A DNA stretch of 9,193 bases from CADCUY01 sp964242735 (GCA_964242735.1 CAXTAK010000037.1:1-9193); one strand, 5' to 3'. Shown: positions 1-6,845, counted from the first letter of the stretch. Program-made: numbers and translations. Notes: a model not told the origin generated them from the sequence alone.

Positions 1-57
1 ACACTGCCCGCCTGAACCACCCACCCCGAGTCCCAACCAGAGCCGGGGCAGTCCCCT

Positions 58-757
58 TCGACCTCGGCGGGCCGGTCGCGGATCGAGGTCATGTCCTTGA
101 TGCGACCGCGCCCGGAGGGGTGGCGACGCTTGCGCGGGTAGCGCATCGGGCGCCACGGCGCAGCCGGCGGAACAGCGAGCGGTTGACCGCGTGCAGGCGC
201 GGGTCGTAGATGCAGCGGTAGATGCTCTCGTCCGACACCCGCATCCCCGGGTCGTCGGGAAAGACCAGAGGCAGGCGCCGGGCGATCTGGTCGGGGGAGC
301 ACCGCAACCCCAACCAGTCCTCCACCACGGCGCGCAGCCGTGGGACGGCCGCCAGCTTCGCCGCCTTCGGGCGCCGGTTCACCCCCGCCCGCGCGTGGGC
401 GGCCTGGGCGCGGTGGGCCCCGCGCCCGCCGTGGCGGGCGATCTCGCGTGAGATCGTCGATGCCGGGCGGCCCACCCGTGCGCCGATCCCCCGAGCCGAG
501 AGGCCTGCGGCGATCCCGCGGGAGATCTCCTCGCGCTCACCCAGGCTCAGGTGCGCGGCGGGCGCCCGCGGCACTGGTAGGCGCATCCCCCCGCTCTGAG
601 CCAGGTGGCGGCGCAGGTGCTGCTGAGGGCGCCCGACCGCTCGGGCGATCGAGCTGATCGACTCACCCTGACGCCACCGCGACCACAACACCTGCACCTG
701 AACCGGGTCCAACCCGTAGTCCACCACCACCGCGACCCCCACCAGCCACATGATCAA
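58..757 (-). pseudogene. IS30-family transposase, 5' half, frameshifted and truncated
   Basis: The reading frame starts at 757 and runs to a stop at 89-91, 222 codons. It holds an N-terminal helix-turn-helix region (around WRQGESISSIARAVGRP) and a second IS30-type one (around residues 72-110, GLSARGIGARVGRPASTISR). A linker with SPDQIARRL and SDESIYRCIY, typical of IS30 transposases, follows. After LRRGAR the frame goes out of phase. The neighbouring frame continues naturally as MRYPRKRRHPSGRGRIKDMT and SIRDRPAEVEG down to about position 58, so a one-base shift lies near 144-156. The next expected IS30 motif, VPGHWEGDLI, and the whole DDE catalytic domain are absent. The gene is therefore dead. 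It is unclear whether the truncation came from another insertion or from a deletion. Confidence 0.85.
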
Positions 758-790
758 CTAGGTGGTGGTGCGTTGACCCCTGACACCACC
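58..790 (-). mobile_element. Truncated IS30-family element (one end only)
   Basis: The element contains the N-terminal half of an IS30-type transposase on the minus strand. Its outer end is probably at about 764-790, where GGTGGTG (764-770) and CACCACC (784-790) flank GCGTTGACC. This resembles the GCGTTGACC core I recall from IS30-family terminal repeats. At the other side transposase similarity stops at about position 58, so the catalytic half and the second terminal repeat are missing from the window. What lies at 1-57 is not recognised. The outer boundary is an inference from motif resemblance. Confidence 0.6.
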
Positions 791-805
791 CACTCATGCC
801 TGGAG

Positions 806-811
806 TATCAT
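806..811 (+). promoter_or_regulatory. Possible -10 box for a leaderless SDR transcript
   Basis: TATCAT at 806-811 fits the actinobacterial TANNNT -10 pattern. It ends six bases before the ATG at 818, exactly the spacing expected if transcription starts at the A of the start codon. The only SD-like sequence (GGAG, 802-805) is too far upstream for a normal site and overlaps this box. A -35-like CTGACA lies at 780-785 in the presumed IS30 end, but the spacing of 20 is long. This is an inference from sequence pattern only. Confidence 0.4.
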
Positions 812-817
812 GCCGAC

Positions 818-1585
818 ATGACCGGTCGCACTGGCGGGGCCAGGCTCCAGGACAAGGTCGCCGTCGTGACGGGAGCCTCGCTTGGTATCGGCGCTGCCAT
901 TGCCAGCGCCTTTGCCGCCGAGGGCGCGGCCGTCGTGGTCAACTACGGGGGTCACCACGTCGAGGCCACGGCCATCGTCGACGGCATCCTCGAGCGTGGT
1001 GGTCGGGCGGTGACGGTGCAGGCCGACATGCGTGACGAGGCGCAGATTGCCCGGCTGATGCAGGAGGCGATACAGCGCTACGGACGGCTCGACGTTCTCG
1101 TCAACAACGCCGGCGTCTTTGAGTTCAAGCCGCTGGCCGAGATCGATCTCGAGCACTTCCGTCACCACTTTGAGCTCAACGTCTTGGGCTACCTGCGGGC
1201 GACCCGGGCCGCCGTCGAGCACTTTGGCACGGCCGGGGCGAGCATCGTCAACATTGGCTCGACGGTAACTCGGGAGGGGCCGGCCCAGGGCAGCGTGTAC
1301 ACGGCGACCAAGGGAGCGATCGATGGCCTCACCAAGTCGCTGGCCAACGAGCTCGCGCCTCGGGGCATTCGCGTCAACGTCATCAAGGCTGGCGTCATCA
1401 AGACGGAGGGGCTCGAGAAGATGAATTTCTTAGACAGCCAGTACGGTAAGGACGTGGTCGACGCGACGCCGCTGGGCCGCGTCGGCATGCCCATCGACGT
1501 CGCCCTCGCCGCCGTGTACCTCGCATCTGACGAGGCCGCGTGGGTGACCGGCGAGGAGTTTGTGGTGGCGGGCGGCAGTGTCTAG
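818..1585 (+). CDS. SDR-family NAD(P)-dependent oxidoreductase (FabG-like)
   Basis: This 255-residue protein has the usual length of a classical short-chain dehydrogenase/reductase. It has a Rossmann fold with the nucleotide-binding motif TGASLGIG at residues 18-25 and NNAG at 96-99. The catalytic tetrad is N121, S148, Y161 and K165 (YTATK). The C-terminal part carries the typical VTGEEFVVAGGSV ending. These proteins are soluble and reduce or oxidise a carbonyl/hydroxyl group with NAD(P)H; the substrate cannot be told from sequence. I chose ATG 818 because homologous SDRs begin about 10-15 residues before the glycine motif and because of the -10-like box just upstream. The longer open frame upstream runs into the IS30 end. 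More T-ending codons (TTT, ATT) are used than in the SDRs further right, hinting at a different origin. A glucose-1-dehydrogenase-like or 3-oxoacyl-reductase-like label would be equally defensible. Confidence 0.93.
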   Translation: MTGRTGGARLQDKVAVVTGASLGIGAAIASAFAAEGAAVVVNYGGHHVEATAIVDGILERGGRAVTVQADMRDEAQIARLMQEAIQRYGRLDVLVNNAGVFEFKPLAEIDLEHFRHHFELNVLGYLRATRAAVEHFGTAGASIVNIGSTVTREGPAQGSVYTATKGAIDGLTKSLANELAPRGIRVNVIKAGVIKTEGLEKMNFLDSQYGKDVVDATPLGRVGMPIDVALAAVYLASDEAAWVTGEEFVVAGGSV

Positions 1586-1596
1586 GTGGGTCCCGG

Positions 1597-1627
1597 CGAT
1601 CAACCGCTTATGGATGCCTGATCGTTT
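1597..1627 (+). terminator. Weak candidate terminator after the first SDR
   Basis: CGATCA (1597-1602) can pair with TGATCG (1619-1624), with GG before and TT after allowing two further G-U pairs. A TTT follows the stem (1625-1627). It lies just after the SDR stop codon. The 16-base loop and short stem make it weak. Confidence 0.25.
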
Positions 1628-1918
1628 CCGCTGCAACGGTGATGGACGTCACCTCGTTCCACGATGCGCGTCTATGGGTCAAAGATCGCGCCCGCGAAGC
1701 GCGGACTCGTCGAGCGAAGGTCACCCAGGTCACGTCAAGCTGCGAACCACCCACCGACATCCTCAGCCGGCGCGAGCGACGCCGACCGGGTGGCAGTGCT
1801 GTCGGGCGGAGTCGCCCCAGGAGGATCGCCGCGGCGTACCAGTCGTCCCGATGCACCGCACCGGACGATCCGGCCACGACATCGCGGCTGAACAGCAGCC
1901 TCGGCAACGCCGACGAAT

Positions 1919-1947
1919 TTGCAGGACGCACCGCTGGCGGGTAGAGC
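1919..1947 (+). promoter_or_regulatory. Weak candidate promoter for the SRPBCC gene
   Basis: TTGCAG (1919-1924) and TAGAGC (1942-1947) are separated by 17 bases and lie 65 bases before the ATG of the SRPBCC gene. The -35 half is good and the -10 half is poor. This is pattern matching only. Confidence 0.25.
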
Positions 1948-2012
1948 TTCAGGCACTCGTTTTCTAAGCGCTGATCGTACTCCGCGCCAACGCCGACAGT
2001 GAGAAGGAGAGC

Positions 2013-2465
2013 ATGGTTCACGTACAGCAGAGCAAGGTCATACCGGCGTCCGCCGACACCGTGTGGTCGATCGTCAGCGACTTTGGCGGCCTGCCTCGGT
2101 GGTTCCCGTTCGTCCAACGATCCGAACTCAGCTATGGGGGGGCGGCGGATAAGGTCGGGACGATCCGAACTAACCACATCGACGGGGGCGGCCCGATTCA
2201 GGAACAGCTGATCGAACGCTCCGACCGCGACCGCCGCATCGCGTACGCCGTCGTGGGGGGCGACGTCGCAACCTGGGACTACAGCTCGACGCTCACCGTC
2301 CACGATGTCACCGACGACGGCTCCTCCTACGTGGAGTGGAGCGCCGACTTCGACGTCGATCCCGCCGCTGATCGCGACGCCACAATCGAATGGGTGCGTA
2401 CAGGCATCTTTACGACCTGCCTCAACGAACTTGCTCGGATCGTGACCACGGGTCAAGCCGACTGA
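2013..2465 (+). CDS. SRPBCC-family protein (polyketide cyclase/dehydrase-like)
   Basis: This 150-residue protein has the length and layout of a single START-like (SRPBCC) domain. Its N-terminus has the alternating strand VHVQQSKVIPASADTVWSIV, followed by the helix SDFGGLPRWFPF, a hallmark of these small cyclase/lipid-binding proteins. A WDYSSTLTV strand, a YVEWSADFDV strand and a long C-terminal helix that would close the hydrophobic cavity come next. Members bind hydrophobic ligands, and some cyclise or dehydrate polyketides; which applies here cannot be read from sequence. No signal peptide or membrane segment is seen, so it is probably cytosolic. AAGGAG at 2004-2009 lies three bases before the ATG and fixes the start. 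The gene is on the same strand as the upstream SDR but 427 bases away, so cotranscription is uncertain. Confidence 0.88.
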   Translation: MVHVQQSKVIPASADTVWSIVSDFGGLPRWFPFVQRSELSYGGAADKVGTIRTNHIDGGGPIQEQLIERSDRDRRIAYAVVGGDVATWDYSSTLTVHDVTDDGSSYVEWSADFDVDPAADRDATIEWVRTGIFTTCLNELARIVTTGQAD

Positions 2466-2485
2466 CCGGTCGCGGGCTCAGCGCA

Positions 2486-2522
2486 TGACGTACCTCTGCG
2501 CGTTGCCGGCCGCGATACGTCA
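2486..2522. repeat. Inverted repeat TGACGTA...TACGTCA
   Basis: TGACGTA (2486-2492) and TACGTCA (2516-2522) form 7-base inverted arms separated by 23 bases, just after the SRPBCC stop codon. It could be a binding site for a dimeric regulator or chance. The 23-base loop makes a terminator unlikely. Confidence 0.35.
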
Positions 2523-2609
2523 ACCGGGCGCCGAGTTGGCCTTCTGTCCTTCGCAGTAGTGCTGGTGCAGTTCCCCGCGCCGGCCATGGAGCGCGGCGTG
2601 GGCGAGAGG

Positions 2610-2630
2610 GTGAGGTCATCCCAGTAACGG
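2610..2630 (+). repeat. Left terminal inverted repeat of the IS5-family element
   Basis: The repeat begins GTGAGGTCATCCCAGTAACG and matches the reverse complement of 3662-3682 at 19 of 21 positions, counted by eye. Similarity becomes patchy further inward. Confidence 0.85.
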
Positions 2631-2764
2631 CTGTGGCGTGACGCTGGGGGGGCGGAACCCCGCAGGATGGGTCGGTCCTCCTACGGATCGACGTCTTCCC
2701 CTGGAGTCCCGCCGCGCTCGATGCTGCCACCCTGCCTGCGTCCGCTCACCCCGACGACGACGTC

Positions 2765-3643
2765 GTGACATGCACCGCTGTGCTGCCGTTGCCCCGCCAT
2801 GCGGTGCAGTTCGTCGCCGACGTGCTGGAGGAGCACTGGCTCCAGCTGAGCACCCGAGCCGGGCGACGGGCGCTGAGCGCTTGGGACCAGGCGGTGGCCT
2901 TCTGGCGGTGGATGCTCGACGGCGTCGAGCCTGACCGGCTCGCCGCTGACGCCGGCATCGGGCGCAGCACCGCCCACCGCGACGTCAACGAGGCTCTGCC
3001 CGTGGTGGCGGACCGGGCGCCCTCCTTGCATGGGGCGCTGCTCGCAGCCCGCGCCGCCGGCCACCGCCACGTCAACCTCGATGGCACCTTGGTGCGCACC
3101 GACCGGGTCGCTACACCCGGCCCGATCACCGCGCGGAGCAGGAAGAAGAGCGGACCGCAGCGTCGCCGGGTAGACCTGTGGTGGTCCGGCAAGCACAAGT
3201 GCCACGGCGGGAACGTGCAGATGGTCACCGCCCCGGACGGCTGGCCGCTGTGGGTCTCGGGCGTGCGGCCAGGTCGCGAGCACGACGTCACCGCCGCCCG
3301 CCACGATCCCTCCGTACTGGCCAGCCTGCACGACTGGTGCGACGAGCAGCACGCGGTGCTGGCCGACCTCGGCTACGACGGTGAGCGTGAGGTCCTGACC
3401 CTGCCGGTGCGCACCGAGACCGACGGCATCGACCACCGTGGGCAGCTGGTGCCGCTCAGCGAAGACCAGGCGTGCCTGAACGCGCTGCACTCCGCCACCC
3501 GTGCACGCGCCGAGCAAGGCAACCCTCGCTTGAAGCAGACGTTCAAGAACCTGCGTCGGGTCCGCATCGACTCCTGGCGCATCGGCGCCCTCGCCGCCGC
3601 GGCCCTCGTCCTGCTCCACGTTCTCTACGACCGCACGACATGA
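2765..3643 (+). CDS. IS5-family transposase (DDE_Tnp_4 type)
   Basis: This 292-residue transposase cuts and rejoins the ends of its own element. An N-terminal helix-turn-helix (around residues 50-76, including LAADAGIGRSTAHRDV) precedes the DDE catalytic domain. The likely catalytic residues are D106 (NLDGT), D201 (LADLGYDG) and E250 (ARAEQGNPRLK). The family-typical GNVQMVTAPDG and GREHDV segments lie between the first two. The frame is open from an in-frame stop at 2639 onward, and GTG 2765 is its first possible ATG/GTG/TTG start; GTG 2780 is an alternative. No strong Shine-Dalgarno sequence precedes it. The frame is intact and both terminal repeats are present, so the element may still be mobile. 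Confidence 0.92.
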   Translation: MTCTAVLPLPRHAVQFVADVLEEHWLQLSTRAGRRALSAWDQAVAFWRWMLDGVEPDRLAADAGIGRSTAHRDVNEALPVVADRAPSLHGALLAARAAGHRHVNLDGTLVRTDRVATPGPITARSRKKSGPQRRRVDLWWSGKHKCHGGNVQMVTAPDGWPLWVSGVRPGREHDVTAARHDPSVLASLHDWCDEQHAVLADLGYDGEREVLTLPVRTETDGIDHRGQLVPLSEDQACLNALHSATRARAEQGNPRLKQTFKNLRRVRIDSWRIGALAAAALVLLHVLYDRTT

Positions 3644-3661
3644 CGCAGGGTGACCCTCACC

Positions 3662-3682
3662 CCGCTACTGGGATCACCTCAC
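3662..3682 (-). repeat. Right terminal inverted repeat of the IS5-family element
   Basis: Read on the minus strand from 3682 inward it begins GTGAGGTGATCCCAGTAGCG, pairing with 2610-2630. The stop codon of the neighbouring IS701 transposase (3679-3681) lies inside this repeat. Confidence 0.85.
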
Positions 3683-5073
3683 TGCACCGCCGGGGCTAAG
3701 ACGAGGGCGACGAGCAAGCGGCGGATCTCGTTGCTGGTCAGCGGGATCAGGGCCTCGTCGCCACCAGCGGGCCCCCTCTTGAAGTTGACCGCGCAGGTCA
3801 GCGGGCTGGGCGGTGCTGGGGTCGGCCTCGTGCTCGCCGGCTCGGGTGACGGCCAGGTACGCAGCGGCCAGCATCGACAGCGTGGTGTGGGTGTACCAGG
3901 CCCGCCAGGTGCGGGCTTGGTAGTGGTCCAGCCCGGCCTCGTTCTTCGCGGTCTGGAAGCTCTCCTCGATGCCCCACCTCGCTCCGGCGACGCGCACCAG
4001 CGTGGTGATCGTGGTGGTGGCCGGGCCGGCGCACCGGCAGAAGGCCAGCTCGGGGGCCTTGCCCGCGGGCGGGTCGATCTGGCGACGCACCAGCATCTGG
4101 TGCCCCCAGCCGTCGGGCAGCCCGGCGGGGTCGAGATCGACCCGGGCCCAGGCGTAGTACCGGTGCCCATCGGCACCGGCCCCGGCCGAGCGCTCCTCCC
4201 ACGCACTCTCGGGGACCATCGCGGCCAAGGCGGTGGCCCGCCGCCGAGCCCCGTCGGCGGTCGGCAGCCGGTCGTCGGAGCGTGTGGCCAGGGAGAACGG
4301 CACCGCGTGGTCGCCCAACCAGGTCCGGAAGGTGCGGTTCTGCCCGTAGGCCTCGTCCGCGGCCACCCAGTCCCCGACCCGCAGGTGCCCGGCAGTCAGA
4401 GCCCGGCCGAGCATCACCGTGCCCAGCTCCGGCTTGGTCGCGAACTCGGTGCCCCCGGGGATCGCGGCGGCGGCGCACCGGTCCGCGTCGTCGGTCCAGG
4501 CGACCGGCAAGTACAGCTCAGCATCGACCAGCGCCCGCCCCCGCGCGGTGATCACGGCCAGGAACACCCCCACCTGGCTGGGGGCACCTCCCGCTCGCGG
4601 GGGATTGTCGATCTTCCCCGTGGTGCCGGTGCACTGGCGTTGGACCCCTGCCGAGCGGGTGCCCTTCTTGACGAACCCGGTCTCGTCGACCACCCACACC
4701 ACCGGCACCGGCACCGGCCCGCGACCGTCGCCGTCGTCCTGCGGGCACAGGCCGGCGACCGCGTAAGCGCGCAGGTCCTCCGAGCCCCTCGCACGTCCCA
4801 GTCCGCGGTGCCCAGCAACCGCTGCATCCCGTCCGGGAACCTCGCCCCGGACGCCTCGGCCAGGGTCCACCCGTTCTCGCGCTCCAACCCCGCGAGCAGC
4901 CCCCGCACGTACGCCCCCGCCCGCCGCCGCGGCTCGACCCGGAAGAACCGCCCCCCGATGACCTCGACCACCGCGTCCAGACCCGCCATCCACCCCGCCA
5001 CACCCAGCACCCACCGATGCTCCCCACCCGACCGGTCAGCGTCCCACCAACCGCGAGACTGCCGTTGCAGCAC
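3679..5073 (-). pseudogene. IS701-family transposase with two compensating frameshifts
   Basis: Three frame segments make one transposase. Segment 1 (from about 5073 or ATG 4989 to about 4785) gives VIGGRFFRVEPRRRAGAYVR and ENGWTLAEASG, the usual IS701 N-terminus. Segment 2 (about 4785 to 3776) carries the catalytic core: VVDETGFVKKGT with the first aspartate, WVAADEAYG with the second, and RWGIEESFQTAKNEAGLDHY with the glutamate. Segment 3 (about 3775 to stop 3679) returns to the first frame with IPLTSNEIRRLLVALVL, a normal C-terminus. The first shift, near 4780-4793, looks like one lost base. The second, at the run of five C (3772-3776), looks like one extra base. Either these are real mutations that kill the protein or they are sequencing errors. 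The start codon is uncertain because no clear ribosome binding site is seen. Confidence 0.82.
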
Positions 5074-5075
5074 TA
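3683..5075 (-). mobile_element. IS701-family insertion sequence, abutting the IS5 element
   Basis: A minus-strand IS701-type transposase covers nearly the whole stretch. On the right, the outer end probably lies near 5075, where the minus strand reads AGTGCTGCAACGGCAGTC. On the left, CACTGCACCGCCGGGGCT at 3680-3697 resembles that end weakly, so it may be the other terminal repeat, overlapped by the IS5 repeat. No target-site duplication was recognised. The boundaries are approximate. Confidence 0.65.
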
Positions 5076-5102
5076 GGGGTAGCGGGCGCTGAAGGTGGCC
5101 AA

Positions 5103-5108
5103 TATGGT
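5103..5108 (+). promoter_or_regulatory. Possible -10 box for leaderless regulator transcript
   Basis: TATGGT (5103-5108) fits TANNNT and ends seven bases before ATG 5116, consistent with a leaderless transcript. No good -35 was seen. An alternative reading is ATG 5104 as start, preceded at eight bases by GAAGG (5091-5095). The two interpretations exclude each other. Confidence 0.3.
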
Positions 5109-5115
5109 GGCGATT

Positions 5116-5976
5116 ATGTCCGCTGCCAGCTCGGACCTCGGTGCATTCCTCATGACTCAGCGCGCCCGACGGGACCCGAGTGAGACCAGCGTGCCCGACA
5201 CGGGCTTCCGCCGGGTCCCGGGCCTGCGTCGCGAGGAGGTCGCGGTGCTAGCTGGGATCAGCTCCGACTACTACACGAGGCTGGAGCAGGGCCGGGAGAT
5301 GCACCCGTCCTCCCAGGTGGTCGAGGCACTCGCCCGAGCGCTGGGTCTGGGCTCGAGCGGGCAGGCCCACCTGCACCACCTCGCCGGGACCGCGCCCACG
5401 CGTCCCGAACCGGCGACCCGCACGGTGAGCGCCGCCCTGCACCAGCTGGTCGACCACTGGACATCGGCGCCGGCGGTGATCTACGACGACACGCACGAGG
5501 TGCTCGCGGCCAACCGCCTGGCGATGGCGCTGCACCCGGCCTTCGTCCCCGGCGAGAACGTCGCGGCGTACGTCTTCCTCGACCCCGAGGCCCGCAGCTT
5601 CTACGACGACTGGGAGTCGACGACCGTCGCCATGGTGTCCGCGCTGCGCCTGGCGTGGGGCCGCGACAGCCGGGATCCCCGCCTGCTGGCCCTGGTCGCC
5701 GCCCTGGACGAGGACAGCTCCTCCTTCCACGAGCTGTGGCACCACCACGGGGTGCTCGACTGGGCGAGGGGCGTCAAGCGGCTGCACCACCCCCGGGTCG
5801 GGACGCTCGACCTGACGTACCAGACCTTCACGGTGGGTGGCAGTGAACGGCAGCACATGATGGTGCTGCAGGCGGCGCTGGACAGCCCGACCGCCGATGC
5901 TCTGCGCCTGCTCGGCAGCCTGGCTGCCACCGACGACGCAGTGCCGACCCGGGGACACCGAGCCGTCAGCGACTGA
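5116..5976 (+). CDS. XRE-family regulator with MmyB-like ligand-binding domain
   Basis: This 286-residue DNA-binding regulator belongs to the MmyB-like (MLTR) group. The N-terminal helix-turn-helix covers about residues 8-75 and contains the hallmark RRVPGLRREEVAVLAG (32-47) followed by SSDYYTRLEQGRE (49-61). The rest is the PAS-related ligand-binding domain (PF17765 type), with WTSAPAVIYDD, VLAANRLAMAL, SFYDDWE and the closing GTLDLTYQTFTVGG. Known relatives bind a fatty acid in this domain and are often neighbours of SDR genes, which fits the three SDR genes downstream. It sits immediately beyond the IS701 end, so its promoter may have been altered. ATG 5116 is preferred because relatives start just before the (L)GxFL segment; ATG 5104 and GTG 5095 are in-frame alternatives. 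The ligand, and whether it activates or represses, cannot be read from sequence. Confidence 0.9.
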   Translation: MSAASSDLGAFLMTQRARRDPSETSVPDTGFRRVPGLRREEVAVLAGISSDYYTRLEQGREMHPSSQVVEALARALGLGSSGQAHLHHLAGTAPTRPEPATRTVSAALHQLVDHWTSAPAVIYDDTHEVLAANRLAMALHPAFVPGENVAAYVFLDPEARSFYDDWESTTVAMVSALRLAWGRDSRDPRLLALVAALDEDSSSFHELWHHHGVLDWARGVKRLHHPRVGTLDLTYQTFTVGGSERQHMMVLQAALDSPTADALRLLGSLAATDDAVPTRGHRAVSD

Positions 5977-5979
5977 CAG

Positions 5980-6680
5980 CGGTGTCCATGTCGGTCGTGG
6001 GTCCTCGGCCGGTGAGAGGTCCCGCAGGCACGCCGGTCAGGTGAGTGGTGAGCACCGCAGCCGAGGGGCCGCCCTCGACGGTCACCGTCGCGCTCATCCC
6101 GCCCGCTGACAGCCTGGTGGTCAAGGTGCTCACCGTCCCGCGTCAGGCGGTACCCGCCCGCGGGCCCGCTGCCCTGGCACCGCACAGGCCGCTGCGGGCT
6201 CGTTGAGGTGTGCCTGCAGCACCCATCGACGAGCACCAGGCTGGCGCGGTCCATCTCGTGGATCGTCACGAGCCAGGCGGCGCGTGCGTCCTGGTCGCGC
6301 TCAGCAGCGCTCACGGGCTTCGCTCGGAGGGCGGTCCGGTGCCTGCGCCCACCCGTTCGTGCGGGACACCGTCGCTCCTGGGACCACCAGGGCCTCCTGC
6401 TCGGCGAAGGCGGCCGCGTGGTCGACCAGGGTGCGTCCGCGGTAGCGGCACCCGGTCGGCAGCCACAACGCAGTGCGTCCTTCGCAACAGGCAGCGGCCC
6501 GCTGCAGGCTGCGGTCGGCGCGAGCAGGCCTGACGCCGCCCGACGGGCCGAGCACCGCTCCACCGTCCTGACCGAGACGGCCGAGCTCACCGCAACCTCA
6601 GCCCTGCTGACCCCACGGCCAGCCACGCCACCCGCTCACCCAGGTCCACCGCTCACGAGCGCGCACCATCCACCACCCAT
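5980..6680 (-). pseudogene. Decayed IS630-family transposase
   Basis: Fragments of one IS630-type transposase appear in order on the minus strand but in different frames. First is an N-terminal helix-turn-helix (ERVAWLAVG, then VSRAEVAVSSAVSVRTVERC, about 6650-6560). Next come TLVDHAAAFAEQEALVV and GATVSRT (about 6430-6360), then AERDQDARAAWLVTIHEMDR and LVLVDGCCRHTSTSP (about 6305-6210). That last segment holds the first catalytic aspartate in the normally VDE/VDES-like motif, here VDG. Last is LSAGGMSATVTVEGGPSAAV (about 6105-6045). At least three frameshifts are needed. The C-terminal part with the other acidic catalytic residues is missing, as similarity ends about where the regulator gene stops. 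No terminal repeats were identified. The assignment rests on recalled family motifs, not on a search. Confidence 0.7.
5999..6023 (+). terminator. Candidate terminator after the regulator gene
   Basis: GGGTCCTC (5999-6006) pairs with GAGGTCCC (6016-6023) at seven of eight positions around a 9-base loop, 22 bases after the regulator stop codon. There is no T-run. The sequence also lies within the decayed IS630 gene, so the hairpin may be incidental. Confidence 0.3.
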
Positions 6681-6737
6681 GGTCAGCGGACGCGGACACC
6701 CCGTGACACAGGACGGCGGGCCGCCATGGCGCCGACC

Positions 6738-6767
6738 GGGAGTGCTGCACCTGGGAGTGCCGCCCCC
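6738..6767. repeat. Tandem 15-base direct repeat upstream of the SDR array
   Basis: GGGAGTGCTGCACCT (6738-6752) is followed directly by GGGAGTGCCGCCCCC (6753-6767), matching at 12 of 15 positions. It lies 79 bases before the first SDR start codon, a plausible place for an operator. No protein-coding role is evident. Confidence 0.5.
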
Positions 6768-6845
6768 TGGAACACCTGCCGCGGTGGTCGTTGACTCCTT
6801 GTCGTGAGCCCGTCGACCGGACGGGCGCCGACTCGAGGAGGAAGC

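Larger units (their letters stand above)
1586..2012. other. Stretch of 427 bases with no recognisable gene
   Basis: Several short open frames exist on both strands, but none has a recognisable domain, a convincing start with ribosome binding site, or a clear family resemblance. The long minus-strand frame that crosses it (1608-2456) is mostly the shadow of the SRPBCC gene. The stretch may be a decayed gene or the regulatory region of the next gene. The last 15 bases carry the ribosome binding site of that gene. Confidence 0.5.
2610..3682 (+). mobile_element. Complete IS5-family insertion sequence
   Basis: The element is 1073 bases long, bounded by imperfect terminal inverted repeats and carrying one transposase gene that fills most of it. 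The outermost 21 bases of the two ends match at 19 positions (GTGAGGT, then ATCCCAGTA, then CGG are shared). The length and single-gene layout fit IS5-family elements with a DDE_Tnp_4-type transposase. No target-site duplication could be found: the flanks are GAGAG on the left and TGCAC on the right. On the right it directly abuts the IS701 element. Confidence 0.85.

Noticed and set aside
721..730. CCACCACCAC-type repeats as a microsatellite or CRISPR-like array
   Set aside because: These are short codon repeats within the IS30 transposase start. There is no repeat-spacer periodicity.
1608..2456. Long minus-strand open frame (282 codons) across the gene-free stretch and the SRPBCC gene
   Set aside because: It is antisense to a well-supported SRPBCC gene with a good ribosome binding site, and its product resembles no family I recognise. 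High GC keeps antisense frames open.
2681..3619. Minus-strand open frame of 312 codons
   Set aside because: It is a shadow of the IS5 transposase, whose DDE motifs and terminal repeats are on the plus strand.
3772..3776. Programmed frameshift in the IS701 transposase
   Set aside because: I know of no programmed frameshifting in this family. The run is short and a second unrelated shift is needed, so mutation or sequencing error is simpler.
3650..5092. Plus-strand open frame of 480 codons
   Set aside because: It is the antisense shadow of the IS701 transposase. It is low-complexity Gly/Pro/Arg-rich and lacks domains.
5601..6626. Minus-strand open frame of 341 codons as a real gene
   Set aside because: Its second half is antisense to the regulator gene. 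Only pieces of its first half match an IS630 transposase, and the rest of that match lies in other frames.
6791..6820. TTGACT at 6791-6796 as -35 of the SDR array promoter
   Set aside because: No acceptable -10 sequence lies 16-19 bases downstream, so I could not support a promoter call.
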